From assembly GCF_017591425.1 (NCBI RefSeq), contig NW_024466004.1, positions 36,830,501 to 36,894,500 of the forward strand: DNA of 64,000 bases, given 5' to 3'. The stretch comes from Ochotona curzoniae. Lineage: Eukaryota; Chordata; Mammalia; Lagomorpha; Ochotonidae. Positions 22,376 to 33,018 of this stretch are shown here, one piece after another (within the stretch, counting starts at the first letter, position 1; every line of letters starts with the position of its first letter). The notes under the pieces are model-generated. The model ran no database searches and was not told the DNA's origin. It saw only the letters and a list, made by a program, of their open reading frames with translations. The translations under genes were made by a program, and so were the position numbers.

Positions 22376-22692
22376 TAAAAATAGTATTTTATTTATTTAT
22401 TTGAAAGGCAGAGTTACAGAGAAAATTGAGAGACAGAGAAAGGGAATGAGAATTTTCATTTGTTAGTCCACCCAGGAAATGGCTGCACCAGGCTGAAGCT
22501 AGGTGTGCCTTTTGGGTCTCTCACTTGGGCGGCAGGGCCAAAGCACTGTGCCATTTTTAATTGCCTTCTCAGTTGCACCCACAGAGAGCAGGATTGGAAA
22601 TGGAATAACCTGGAAGTGAACTGGCACCCATATAAGGTGCCTGAGTGGCAAGTGGGGACTTCAGTCAGCATGCCACAGTACTGGCCCCTGTG
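22376..22692 (-). mobile_element. Lagomorph C-SINE, old copy
   Basis: The tail complement 'ttttatttatttatttgaaaggcagagttacagag' is followed by 'cacccaggaaatggctgcaccaggctgaagc', 'gcaggattggaaatggaataacc' and the head complement 'cagcatgccacagtactggcccc'. It inserted between the ORF2 and 5' regions of the L1. Confidence 0.85.
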
Positions 22693-23830
22693 TTGTCTTG
22701 TATCTTTTTGAATTTTCTTAGGATCATTAGTTCAGGTTCCTTTTTGGCGTAACATAGATTTCCTTTACTCTGGGGTCTATTTCTAGAGAAGTGTGTTCCT
22801 TTGGAGGCATCCTTGACTTTTTGTGTTGTTTCTGTCCCTATATTTATGCCAGCATAACTGGTGTACTAGTTGCCTCTTCCAATTTTTTTTATTCATTATG
22901 GAAGACTTTTTCATTATGAAGGGACATGAGGTGTCAGGTGGTTAGGTGTTTCATTCAAAAGAACATAAAAAGTATCATTTTTGTGTGATTTCTGCAACTA
23001 TAATAAATGTGAGCAGTATCTATAATTACCTTAATGGTATAGAGTACAGGAATTTGTGGAAATAGTAGTATTTCTTTGCAGTGGACACAGGCTGCCAAAG
23101 TCATGTGGCCTAAAGCTCTGTGGAGGCCAATGATGATGGCAGCAGCAGCTGCAGCAATGCTGAGAGCACAGGACATAGAGGCATGTCCTCAGGCCTTAGA
23201 AGTTGAGCACTGATGGTAGAATAGCTTCTTGCAGTGACAGCAGAGTGTAGATTGTAGGGGAACACATCTTTAGATCCAGCAGTGGTAAACACCAGTGTGA
23301 CAATGATAACTGCAACACTGGGGGTGCTGGCTGCACAGGGACATGGTCTTAGGCACCGTGGAAGTGAGTATCAGTGACCAAATGGTTGCTGGTAATGGAA
23401 AGGCCATTGCCTGTTCAGAGGCATTTCTTAAGCTTCCACAGAGCTGGATGCCATTGTTTCAGGGCCTTTGCTTGTGTATCATGACCCCAGAGATGCAGAG
23501 GATGAGTGTATTCCCATGCCCCACAAAAGTGAATGCCAGTGCTAGTGGTCCTCTCACAGCAGTAGCTACAATTCTATAGTTGTTAATTATTGAGGCATGC
23601 CCTAAGACTCTACAAGCTCAAAAGAATACATGGTTTTTGGTGGCAGCAGCCAGGATCCCAGAGGTACTGATTGGCATGATGCTGGACTCCACAGAGGCGA
23701 ATGCCAGTGGCTTCAGGGCCTCCGGAGGAAGCAACAGCAATGCTGGAGCCATGGGCTATGGCAGCACCTGTGCTTTGGCCAACTAAAGTAAGTGCTAAAG
23801 GTGCTGGGGCTTCTGGCAATGACAGAAAAC
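22693..23830 (-). mobile_element. Ancient L1, 5' region with internal tandem repeats
   Basis: 'ttttgaattttcttaggatcattag' and 'tttggaggcatccttgactttttgtgttgtttctgtccctatatttatgcc' resemble the complement of L1M 5' sequence. From about 23095 it becomes a periodic, GC-richer block of roughly nine ~82-bp units. This is the right (5') end of the L1 that starts at 16290, so the element was close to full length before decay. Confidence 0.6.
23095..23830. repeat. Diverged ~82-bp tandem repeats in L1 5' region
   Basis: A motif of the form catgycctaagcctccacagaagygaatgccagtgg recurs near 23101, 23183, 23265, 23342, 23423, about 23510, 23595 and 23674, each followed by a 'gcagcagcnncaatgctg' type segment. 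Spacings are 77-87 bp. Units differ greatly, so the array is old. Confidence 0.65.
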
Positions 23831-24265
23831 CAGGTTCATATGAATTTCCTTAAAAAAGAGAGAATAGAAAGTCAGAAGTGAAGTCAATGGTATGGGAAAG
23901 CCTGAATATCAACTTTGTGATGTTTCAGTTTGACTAGACTGAGCTGAATTTCCCTGAATCCTCTTTCTTGTATAATGTGGGTCACTGGAAAGATTCTTGA
24001 GAGATTTCAGAAGTAGAAGAGAAGCAGTGGATATTTTGAAGCAAAGCCTTTAAATGAAAAGTCATAGAACAAAATCAGTAACAGAAAGAAAAATTAGAGA
24101 AATTAACAACAAGAAGTTAATATAAGTCAATCTATGCAAAATACAAGATCAATAGCCCTTTCAATATTGTTCATGGTACATCTCAGGCATTTTAATATTT
24201 TTGTTTTTATTTTTATTCATTCAAAAATTTGTTTCTTATTAAGTTCCTCACTGATTCATAGGTCA
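23831..24265. other. Single-copy AT-rich sequence
   Basis: Nothing recognisable. It separates the L1 5' end from a possible retrocopy. Confidence 0.5.
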
Positions 24266-25000
24266 CACTTTTTTTTTTCTTTAATGTTTTTGACTTCCTG
24301 ATTACTCAACCAGTGGGCTTTGAAATCCATCATCAGATTCAACAACAGCCTTTGAAACAGCTGTATCAGTTCTCTGAGTTGCTTAAAGCAGATTCACTGC
24401 AACAAATTGGTGCTATCTATTATCAAAAACCTGGTGGCTTTGCCTTTTTTTTTTATTGAATCTTGACTACTTTGGTAAGCAATTCAACAATAGTAGCTAC
24501 AGGCATAAAGGTAACACGTTGACATCATCATGGCTGTTGTAGGTTAGAAGCAGTGTAGAACAAGGTCTATGTTCAGAGTCCTTTAGCTGTAGTAGTCATC
24601 TCTCCTTTTTCCCCTTTCATCAGTTCTACTTGTATTGCTTTGGTCAGAGGTAGTCACACAGTTACGCCTAATTTCCATGGGGCAGGACGTGTAATAAGTA
24701 CAATCATTGGCAATACAGGAGAAGCTATTTTTTCAAGAAGTTAATATTGATGAATTCTGGTAATGTCGAATAGAAGTAAAACAGAAGTTAAGTGAACGGG
24801 AAGGAAATATGGACAGTGGCTAGAAGACAAAAGGGAAATCTTGGAAAGATGAATTCCACTTGATCCTCTGCTATTTCAGCTTCAGTAAGAGGCAAACTTC
24901 CGGGTCAGCCTGTTTCATTTAATACATTGTTGGTCCTAATGGGGAATATTTATATTAGTGAATCCTATAAGAGCTTTGAAGCTGATGGAAAAAGGCAAAC
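24266..25000 (-). pseudogene. Possible processed retrocopy, parent unknown
   Basis: On the minus strand the segment ends in 'acattaaag' followed by about ten A residues (complement of 24268-24278), and it contains another 'ttcaataaaaaaaaaa' (24444-24458). Such double A-tracts fit a retroposed mRNA 3' UTR with an internal A-run. No intron-like or SINE sequence interrupts it. I could not identify a parent gene. Stops are present in all minus frames, and no flanking duplication was found. AT-rich single-copy DNA is a serious alternative. Confidence 0.2.
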
Positions 25001-26110
25001 TGTGGGGAAATTTGTACATAAATATTTTTCACAAATTTTTATGTAAACCATGCAGAAATAAAAAAAGGGATATTATGTGATTAAGTACTTAAAACTTAAA
25101 AAATGCTTATATGTAAAAAATAGATTTCTTTAAGTGTTAAGCAAACAGATAGTCATAAAAATGAACTAGAATAATTTGGGGAGTTGAAGAAATTATCAAG
25201 TTTCTCACATTAAGTAAAAAAATTGTCATGCAAAGAGGTAGGATTTAATGTTCTTTTACTATGAATTAAGGCAAAAAATATTTGAAGGTGGCTTCTTTGT
25301 TTAATGTATTGAAAATCTACTAGACACTTCTCTATTTTTTTCTCTCAATTTTCTACCTTCTCATCTGACTTTAAATGGAATGTAGTAAATTATGCAAGTG
25401 CCATCAAATCATGTAGGTAGTTTAGAAAATATAGTACTGTATGCACAGTCATGAAATTTCTATCAGTAATTGATATAGACAGGTCTTCCTTATAGAAACT
25501 CACAGAAAAACAGTTACTCAGAATTGCCTAGAAATTTGACAGCCTGGAGAAATTTTGAAATTTGCTGACTGCCCACCCTTCACATACTGGAAAGAACCTA
25601 TCCAATTTATATTTTTGTCTAAGTGCATTCAAAGCTTCTACATTTGCCAATCAGCTGGAGTGCTGATGTGCTTGCCAGAACACCACCCACTCCAAGAGTA
25701 CTTATTTAACCACCCACTTCCTGGCCAGAGGCCCACTGGCATGCTCACTCCTCTTTGTGAATCAGGAGCAGAGTGTAAACTCAATCTGCTGCACACACAC
25801 AATGGCACATTCTTAGAGCATGGCTGTCTAGACCATTTCCTTCACACAGTGGCTCAAGGGTCTTTTTATGGAATGATTACTGGAACATTAAAATTGTGAA
25901 TAGTGGCCTCTTCAATGGTTTCCTTACCCAAGTCTGACAGTGGTGCTTTAAGTGGTCTTCCACAGATTAGGATGGCCATTAATGTGCCTATTCAGATTAG
26001 CTTTAAAGTGAGTTTTCTTGCAGCTGAAGTTTTTTACCTTTCACCTGTTCTTTCTCTACAAAGGGAGAGGACTTAGTACCTACTCTTTCTTACTTTTTAT
26101 TGTTGCTGCG
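25001..26110. other. Single-copy sequence, no gene recognised
   Basis: An open plus frame of 114 codons (25555-25899) has no recognised domain and lies in sequence of mixed composition. It may be chance or a conserved noncoding segment. The rest is AT-rich. Confidence 0.5.
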
Positions 26111-26111
26111 G

Positions 26112-26446
26112 CTTTTTTTTCCCAAAGATTTATTCACCCTTATTGCAATATCAGATATACAGAGGGAGAGAGACATAGAGGAAGATCTTCCTTCCAATGA
26201 TTCACTCTGTAAGCAGCTGCAACAACTGGAGCTGTGTCAATCGGAAGCCAGGAGTCCGGAGCCTCTTCTAGGTCACCTACGTGGGTGTGGAATCCCAAGG
26301 CTTTGGGCCGTCCTTGACTGCATTCCCAGGCCACAGCAGAGAGCCGGATGGGAAGCAGGGCTGCCGGGGCTAGAACTGGCACCCACAGGGGATCCTGGTG
26401 CATTCAAAGTGAGGATTTTAGCCACTAGGTCATGCCGCCAGGCCCG
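26112..26446 (-). mobile_element. Young C-SINE, full length
   Basis: From the T-rich tail complement through 'cagatatacagagggagagagacatagaggaagatcttccttccaatgattcactc', 'gggtgtggaatcccaaggctttgggccgtccttgactgc' to the head complement 'gccactaggtcatgccgccaggccc'. The head is of the 'ggcgtggcctag' type. No convincing duplication was found at the ends. Confidence 0.95.
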
Positions 26447-26745
26447 TGCTTTTGCTTTTCTAGACTGGCATATAAAACTTGGGGAAAAGTAGAATTTTGA
26501 AAACAAGTCCCAGATACTTGGTATCTGCCTTGTGAAGTGATTTGAAGAAGTTCAAGTATTTTAAAGGGTACTTAATGCTTCTGAACTTCTGGAGCTATGT
26601 TCATATCCTCACATTTGTAGGCCAATTAACATCATCTTATATACCTTATTTCCTGATTCAAGAAAGGAAAAAAGAATGAAAGAAAAAAATGGGCTCAATC
26701 ATGACAATACCAACATGTGTGCAAAGTGTGAAGGTGAGGAGAGGT
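26447..26745. other. Single-copy AT-rich sequence
   Basis: No feature seen. Confidence 0.5.
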
Positions 26746-26747
26746 GG

Positions 26748-26876
26748 GCATTGGACCTAGTAGTTGAGATGTTGGCTGAGTTGCCCATACCCCTTTACGA
26801 AAGGCTAGGGATTCAAGTATCACTTTTAACACTTTTAATCCCTGACTCCAGTTTCCTGCCAAACAGACTCTAATTT
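26748..26876 (+). mobile_element. Old lagomorph SINE, 5' fragment
   Basis: 'gggcattggacctagtagttgagatgttggctgagttgcccatacccctttac' plus 'gggattcaagtatcac...ccctgactccagtttcctgccaa' fits the head of an older C-SINE subfamily (ggcctagtggttaagatgctggttgggatgccc; ctgactccagcttcctgctaa). The 3' part is missing. Confidence 0.65.
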
Positions 26877-27077
26877 GGGAAGACCCATCTTCTTCTAGTA
26901 TTATAAAAATATCATTGTACATTTTCATATATTGCTTTTATGTTTTTATTAGATTATTAACAACTATAATTTATCCTCATGTATGCATTAAGATAGGCAA
27001 TTATCTCAATATCAGTTTATTTTCAAACCCCTCAATGCAAGAATATAGTCTAATTAGTTCTTCCTTCTCTTCCTTCT

Positions 27078-27378
27078 ATATTTTTAAAAAATTAACTCAT
27101 TTATTAAATAAATAAATAATTTGAAAGGCAGAACAACAGAGACAGGACAGAAACAAAGAGAGAAAGACAATCTGCTGATTCACTACCAAATGTCTGGGCC
27201 AGGCCAAAGCAGGACCCAGGAATTACATCTGGGTTCTTGGTCCTTTTTTTTTTGGTCTTTCCAGGTGGAGTTCTAGGGAGCTGGATTAGAAACAGAGTAT
27301 CTGGAACTCAAACTGGCACTCCAATACGGAAATATGGAATGTTGGCATAAATCCCTTCAAGATGCTTACTTCAGCCAA
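27078..27378 (-). mobile_element. Lagomorph C-SINE, old copy
   Basis: 'ttattaaataaataaataatttgaaaggcagaacaacagag', 'gattcactaccaaatgtctgggccaggccaaagcagg' and 'gagctggattagaaacagagtatctggaactcaaactggcactcc' follow the complement. A T-rich insertion (about 27247-27257) replaces part of the middle. Confidence 0.8.
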
Positions 27379-28735
27379 ACTTTAAGTTCCTTATGTTTTT
27401 TGTTGTTGTTCTGAATGTCAAATTATTAAATGAATTAGTCTGAAAATTAAAAAGAAAACAACTTCTCTAGTCTACAATACAACACCCATGTGTTGCAGGA
27501 TATCAGTGAACAGATACTTTTATTAACGAGTACATGTTGACTATTCTAGACCTGTGGGCTTCTACCAACATTGCTACAGAACTGCTCCTGGAGGTCGGTA
27601 GGGGGTGCTCCTGCAGCAACACGCCCCTTCTACCTCGCTCAATCCTAACACATTTCAAATCTTAGGAAGTATTGGCTTATAAATTATCAGCTTCAGTTCT
27701 CACGCATTCTAACAGTCTCACATCTGTGGGCGTTTTATGTAGAAGACAAGTAATGGGAGAAGGTGAGATCTTCAAAGTGTCTTGTAATAGAAGAAGCCTG
27801 TCTTTAACAAGCACAGAAGGCAGAAAAAGGATTACAACAAGTTGTGTTTGGGCTAACGAGGAGAGCCTCTGCTTTTAGGGCCTGTTCCTTTGAGCTCTGG
27901 TGCCAGAAGACTGCTTTGTGAGCTGCCAGTTTCTTGATCTTAGCCCTTTAGGGAAAAGGATTTTATAAGTGATGCTTTAAATAGGGAAGACCGATTCAGG
28001 AGAGCTGTAAGATGGGGATGGTGGAAGGAAAATGGGTCTGGTTGCAAACTGACCCTGGGGAAAAGATTTGTTTCTGCCTACTGGCTTTGGAACAGCTTCA
28101 CTCACAGTAGATGGTGCTGCGTTCAGGGAAGTGTGTCTTGTTCCACTGCCCCTGCCAGTTTGTGCTCAGTACCACTTTGCCATGTTTCCAAATCATCCAG
28201 TGCTCATTTCTATTTTGCAAATATTACAATGTTGATACTTACTTGTGCATTTGTTTACACACACCTCTAGGTTGAGCAATATGGTGGCTAAGCAATATGA
28301 CGGTACAGCCATGTTGTATTTGCCTAACACAGGCATTCGTGTCTTAGCAGAAACTAATTACTTTCTCAATAAATGAAGGAAGGAATAGGAAAAGAAGAAA
28401 ACTGAAAGGAAGAACAAATAAATATATTCTAAAATGGCAGAAAACAACTGTAGTAAAATTCACACAGAGCATTATTGGGCAAAATCTGGAATAAGTAATA
28501 ACAATACAAAGCAATTTGTTTCTACTGAAGTTAGTAATAATATTTGTGATGGTAAATGTGCAAGGTAAGTATTATTCCCTTGAAGAATAAAGATCATCTA
28601 ATGTTTATGTAGATTCCCAAACTTAATTGCAGGATTTTAAAGTGTCATTAATGAAATTAGAGGAAATGGACAACTGGAGAGAAGTCTGGAGTGGAAATTT
28701 TACAATAAGAAGATAGAAGCCATGAGTAAGTAGTA
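27379..28735. other. Single-copy sequence, no gene recognised
   Basis: The 27.55-28.2 kb part is moderately GC-rich without CpG clustering, and I see no exon-like frame with splice sites. A near-repeat 'gcaatatggtggctaagcaatatgacgg' is at about 28276-28303. Confidence 0.5.
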
Positions 28736-28739
28736 GGGA

Positions 28740-29607
28740 CAGTCATCACGTAGCAGTGAGTAAAACAGCACTGGCAACTGCTGCAGCTAGTGGTGGGAGG
28801 GGATGTTATCTTCCTGCAGCAGTGCACCTAGTAACCAGCAGGTAAGAAACTTGAGTGAATAAAGTGAGTAGAGGTTGCTGCAGCCCATGTGCAACTGTGA
28901 GGTCTTATAGGAAGAATAAATTCATGGTCCCCACTGATATTGAGTCTGGCCTAGAGGGGTGAACTTAGGCAAAGCACTCAGGACTGTGTAGCTCTTCCCT
29001 CCACTCAGTCTAACACAGTGCCCATATTCGACTTTTCAAGGCAAGATCAGCAACCAACCCCTATTGGTTAGGCAGCTGGCTCTGGGAATACCACGACTCT
29101 TTCAGTAGATGGGGAGGACTGCAGGGCTGAAATCGCCTACAATCTGCAACTGTGGAAATTCTCTGAAACCACATAGAATTCCTAACAGACATGAACAGAA
29201 ATATTTTTCACCATGACATATTGTAGGAAAACTTTCAACAGTAAAACACAAAGAAAAAGTTTTATACATTTATAACAGAAATGCCCAGTTACTCTCAGAG
29301 GACCTCCAGTTAGACTGACTGCTGATTTTTCATATGAAACTCTATAGACTAGAAAACAATGCAGAAACATAGTCCAAGTCCTAAAAGAAAGAAACTGCCA
29401 ACTCAGAATACTGTGGCCGGCATAATTCTCATTTATAAATGAAGGTGAAATAAAGATTGTCCAAAATAATAGAAACTCAAAGATTTTTTTCACCATTTGG
29501 TCAATCTTATAAATGGTAATTGAGGATGTGCTACAAACAGAGGAATATAGTCAGCATCATGAAAAAACTGGAAAGGCAGAAAGCCTTCTTAGAAACATAT
29601 AAAGGAT
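28740..29607 (+). mobile_element. Ancient L1, 5'-region sequence
   Basis: The GC-richer first part ('gcactggcaactgctgcagctag', 'cagtgcacctagtaaccagcagg') looks like an L1 5' UTR. From 29280 'gcccagttactctcagaggacctccagttagactgactgctgatttttcatatgaaactctatagactag' and 'aaagaaactgccaactcagaatactgtggccggc' match the L1M 5'-region stretch with 'agactaacagctgatttctcagcagaaactctacaggcc'. Confidence 0.7.
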
Positions 29608-29750
29608 GGGCCCGGCGCGATGGCGCAGTGGTTAAGGTCCTTGCCTTGCACGCCTGGGATCCCATGTGGGTGCTGGTTCTAATCCCAGCAGCCCCTCTTC
29701 CCATCCAGCTCCCTGCCTGTGGCCCGGGAAAGGACGGCCCAAAGCTTTGG
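29608..29750 (+). mobile_element. C-SINE 5' half (SINE part of a chimera)
   Basis: A young head, 'gggcccggcgcgatggcgca', runs to 'aaggacggcccaaagctttgg' and stops sharply. About 9 bases (gcagtcgag) are missing before 'gacggccc'. The usual 3' half ('gaccctgcacc', pyrimidine tract, 'cctttccaataaa') is absent. An L1-type tail follows instead. Confidence 0.9.
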
Positions 29751-29925
29751 ACTATACTACTGTAATAATATTGGAAAAATACTACTGTAATAATATTGGA
29801 AAAATTATTTAGGGGTTGTGAATTTGGGGAGGGGTTAGGGAAATTGCAGAAACTATGCAATTGTGCCATAAAATTTAAGAAATAATAAAATTAGAAATTA
29901 AAAATTAAAAAATCCAGAAACCAAA
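29751..29925 (+). mobile_element. L1 3' tail joined to the SINE
   Basis: 'actatactactgtaataata', a G-rich 'ttggggaggggttagggaaattgcagaaactatgcaattgtgcc' and an A-rich tail match the L1 3' end at 39105-39220 ('gactacactattataataaaa', 'ttggggttgaggggaagggg', 'accattggaactgtatcatg'). A 25-bp stretch, 29755-29779, is exactly duplicated at 29780-29804. Confidence 0.75.
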
Positions 29926-30190
29926 ATCATAAAATATTTGATTTCTGGCCATAAAAGAATAAAGCTGGAAATTAATAATTTTTTAAAAATCCTAGAAAAT
30001 GTGCAAATACATAGGACTAAACAATATACCCCTGAATGAACAGTGGGTCATAGAAGAAATCAAAAAGGACATTAAGAAAATCCCTTGAAATAAATGCAGA
30101 TCATTACACAACATACCAAAATGTATACAGTTCAGTAAAAGCAGTTTTAAGTTGAAAACTTACAGTAATTAGTGCTTACATCAATAAACT
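29926..30190 (+). mobile_element. Ancient L1, ORF2 segment
   Basis: 'atgtgcaaatacataggactaaacaatatacccctgaatgaacagtgggtcatagaagaaatcaaaaaggacatt' and 'acacaacataccaaaatgtatacagttcagtaaaagcagttttaag' match ORF2 (cctgaacaaccaatgggtcaatgaagaaatcaa; ataccaaaacctatgggatacagcaaaagcagt). It continues the L1 left of the SINE/L1 insertion. Confidence 0.85.
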
Positions 30191-30196
30191 GGAATA

Positions 30197-30515
30197 GGGC
30201 CCGACGGCGTGGCCTAGCAGCTAACGTCCTTGCTTTGAACGCACCAGGATCCCATATGGGCACTGATTTTAATCCCGGCAGCTCCACTTCCCATCCAGCT
30301 CCCTGCTTGTGGCCTGGGAAAGCAGTCGAGGACAGTCCAGGCCTTGGGACCCTGCACCCCTGTGGGAGACCTGGAGGAGGTTCCTGGCTCCTGGCTTTGG
30401 ACCAGCATAGCACTGGCTGTTGCGGTCACTTGGGGAGTGAATCATAGGATGGAAGATCTTCCTCTCTGTATATCTGACTTTTCAATAAAAATAAATAAAT
30501 CTTTAAAGAAAAAAC
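30197..30515 (+). mobile_element. Young C-SINE, full length
   Basis: 'gggcccgacggcgtggccta' head, B-box-like 'gattttaatcccgg', 'gaccctgcacccctgtggg' and an AATAAATAAATC tail. It belongs to the 'ggcgtggcctagcagctaa' head type, unlike the SINE part at 29608. It interrupts the sense L1. Flanks 'aaactggaat' and 'aaactctggaat' may be a decayed duplication. Confidence 0.96.
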
Positions 30516-30522
30516 TCTGGAA

Positions 30523-30970
30523 TGTTATCAAATAAATGCTCTAAAAGAATGCATCTCAAGGACCTAGAAAAATAATAATGAACTACGCCACAAATTAGTA
30601 GGAAGATAGAAAAAAATTGGAGAGAAAAATAAACCCAACTGAAACAAAGTAATGATATGACAGATCAGTGAAATGAATTATTTTTTAAAATAAAGGAAAT
30701 TGATATACCGTTCATACAACTAATTAAGAAATAAAAAAGAAGAGTCAAATCAATAAAATCAGAGATAAAAAAGGAGATGTTACAAAGAACAGAATAGGAA
30801 TGAAATGAATTATCTGAAATTACTACAAACAGATAAATGCCAGCAAATGGGTATTTTAGAAGAAATGAACAGTTCCTAGAGCCTGTGGAGCAAACACACT
30901 AAAATTTAGGTTAATTTACCATCTCTAATAAAAAGCTACCACAAGATAAATAGAATATTTAGGGTAAACC
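30523..30970 (+). mobile_element. Ancient L1, ORF2 segment, continued
   Basis: 'gaatgcatctcaaggacctagaaaaa', 'agagtcaaatcaataaaatcagagataaaaaaggagatgttacaa' and 'cagataaatgccagcaaatgggtattttagaagaaatgaacagttcct' match ORF2 in order. Frames are broken. Confidence 0.85.
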
Positions 30971-32055
30971 GTTTTTCTAGCAGAGTGAACAGATTTTTAA
31001 AAATTTAAATGCCCTTTCTTACTAGTTCACTCCAAATGTAGTTGTAAGATGGCTGACCACACTTAAGACCATGGTCCATAACCAAATTAAGACCCAAACA
31101 AGAAACAGCACAGAATCTTTATTTAATTAGCATCACTCCAAACTACATGTTCAGGGAGATATTTGCTTAAAAAAATAGAAAAGAAATTTGTTTTAAACCA
31201 GAACCCTGCATAGACAATTATTCATCAATATAATAACAGACAGTGGCTACATAAGCCAATTGTGCAATAGATTTCATACAAATGTCAAGTATAGACTGTG
31301 TGCAGCTTTCTATTTTGACTTGTATATATTTCACTTGCCACTTAATTTAAACATTACATCTTTTTTATTAGCTTCTTCACTCATAAAATGAGAGTTGAAT
31401 TAGAAGATTTCTGAGATTTCCTTCCACTCCATAATTTTACAGGTCTCTCATTCGAAATCTTAACGATGACAGTTGATCTGTCAGTGGCCAGCACTGACTG
31501 GGTCTTCAGCACATGTCGATGGATGATGACTAAAGCTAGAGTCTTTCTCACCAGAGAAAGAAAACTAATTTGGTTTTAGGATTTTTAATATTTCCAAATA
31601 TGGTCAAACAGCCATGATACTTGCAAATTAGGATGAGAATGAGGACAGAAACCACAGATGGCATATAGAACTAGATTTTAAATCAATCAGGTTCATGTGG
31701 TATGAAATAGATCAAGTAGCACATGCTTATGGTCACCTCTTTATATAATGGGTGTTAATTCTGATAAAAGCTTATTAACTTTATTTTCATTTCTTAAATG
31801 TTTTTGATGACTTTCAAATGTTTTTTAGACAATGGCTGGGATTAATTTGTTTCCTAACTAAAGAACTCTTCCTTAAGTGATTAATGATTAATCAAATTTC
31901 TAGAAAATACTTACTCTATTAAGAACATTCAAATTATTGCAATCTGTGGGAGGATAAACATAGGCCAATCATTGAAGTATTGTCCTCTAGTGATATTTGC
32001 AAAGATAATTTTATTATTTTGAGTTACTTCAGAAAATTTAAATTAGCTTAAATGT
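30971..32055. other. Single-copy AT-rich sequence
   Basis: A weak C-SINE-like complement, 'ttactagttcactccaaatgtagttgtaagatggctg', is at about 31019-31055, too short to annotate. Otherwise nothing recognisable. Confidence 0.45.
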
Positions 32056-32059
32056 ATTT

Positions 32060-32520
32060 TCTTGAAAATAATCTATATCTTTTTCAGCCATTAAAAGGAA
32101 TGAAGTCCTTTCTTTTACAACAAAATGGAGGAAACTGGAAACTAGTAAGCCTTAAAAACACATATATCATGTTTTCTCTGATATGCGGCAGTTAAAATAA
32201 AATACAAAAAAGTATAGTATAGAAATGAGATGAAATGGCCATTTTGGATGTTTGTCATGTTTAGCTCTTGTTTATGCTACTATGAGATTGGGGTCTCCCT
32301 ACTTTTTACTTGTTCAAAATTATAATTTATGGCAAATTAAGACTGTAATTGTGGAGTGGATTGAAAATATGTTTTAGCATATTAATGAAGAGATGGGATG
32401 AAGGAGGGAGGTGTTAGGAGGTGAGCAAGGGTGTGAGGATGGTGGGGTTGTCTTCTTGGAATTGTACCTATGAGATGCATAAAATCTATTCTGCTAATAT
32501 TGAACAACATTTTGAAAAAC
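32060..32520 (+). mobile_element. L1 3' end, old
   Basis: 'agccattaaaaggaatgaagtcctttcttttacaacaaaatggaggaaactggaa' corresponds to the ORF2 end (gccataaaaaggaatgaaat...aacatggatggaactgga). The 3' UTR then shows 'gatatgcggcagttaaaataa' and a G-rich 'gatgaaggagggaggtgttaggaggtgagcaagggtgtgagga' before an A-rich end. Confidence 0.75.
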
Positions 32521-32689
32521 CTTTTGGCAGATTCAACCTGTCTATAGACTAGAATCTTTGATCATTTTGATTTAGATTCCTAGGACTAACTCAAAATTAC
32601 AGACATCATGGATGGGTTATCTTTTTGGTCATAAGAAATAAACGTTTTTCTAAATTAGAATGCATCATCACAACATTTTACTGTTAGAG

Positions 32690-32736
32690 TACTTATTTTA
32701 AAAATATTGTTATATTTTATTTGTACAGGAGAGAGA

Positions 32737-32774
<38 letters not shown>

Positions 32775-33018
32775 TCCCATTCGCATGTCCACTTCCCAGT
32801 TGTCCACACTAACCCAGGATGGGCCAGACCAAAGCCAGGAGGTGAGAACTCAATCGAGGTCTCTCCTGTGGATGGCAAGGACTCAAGTAACAGCCATCAC
32901 CTGCTGCCTTTCAGAGTCAACACTGACAAGCAGCTGAAATTGAGATGAAGAGCTAGACCAGGCACTGAAGTACTCAGATATGGATATCTTAGCCACAAAG
33001 TGAAATGTCTACCCCCAG
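32690..33018 (-). mobile_element. Old C-SINE with expanded GA tract
   Basis: 'ttattttaaaaatattg...', 'ccacttcccagttgtccacactaacccaggatgggccagaccaaagccagg', 'gtggatggcaaggactcaagtaacagccatcacctgctgcctttc' and 'ccaggcactgaagtactcagatatggatatctta' match an older C-SINE subfamily complement. The purine-rich block has become a pure GA repeat. Confidence 0.8.
32728..32772. repeat. (GA)n microsatellite inside a SINE
   Basis: About 22 GA units, with one gtga interruption near 32741-32744, grown from the SINE pyrimidine tract read on the other strand. Confidence 0.97.

Noticed and set aside
31019..31055. C-SINE fragment
   Set aside because: Only about 35 bases of weak similarity; not enough to call.
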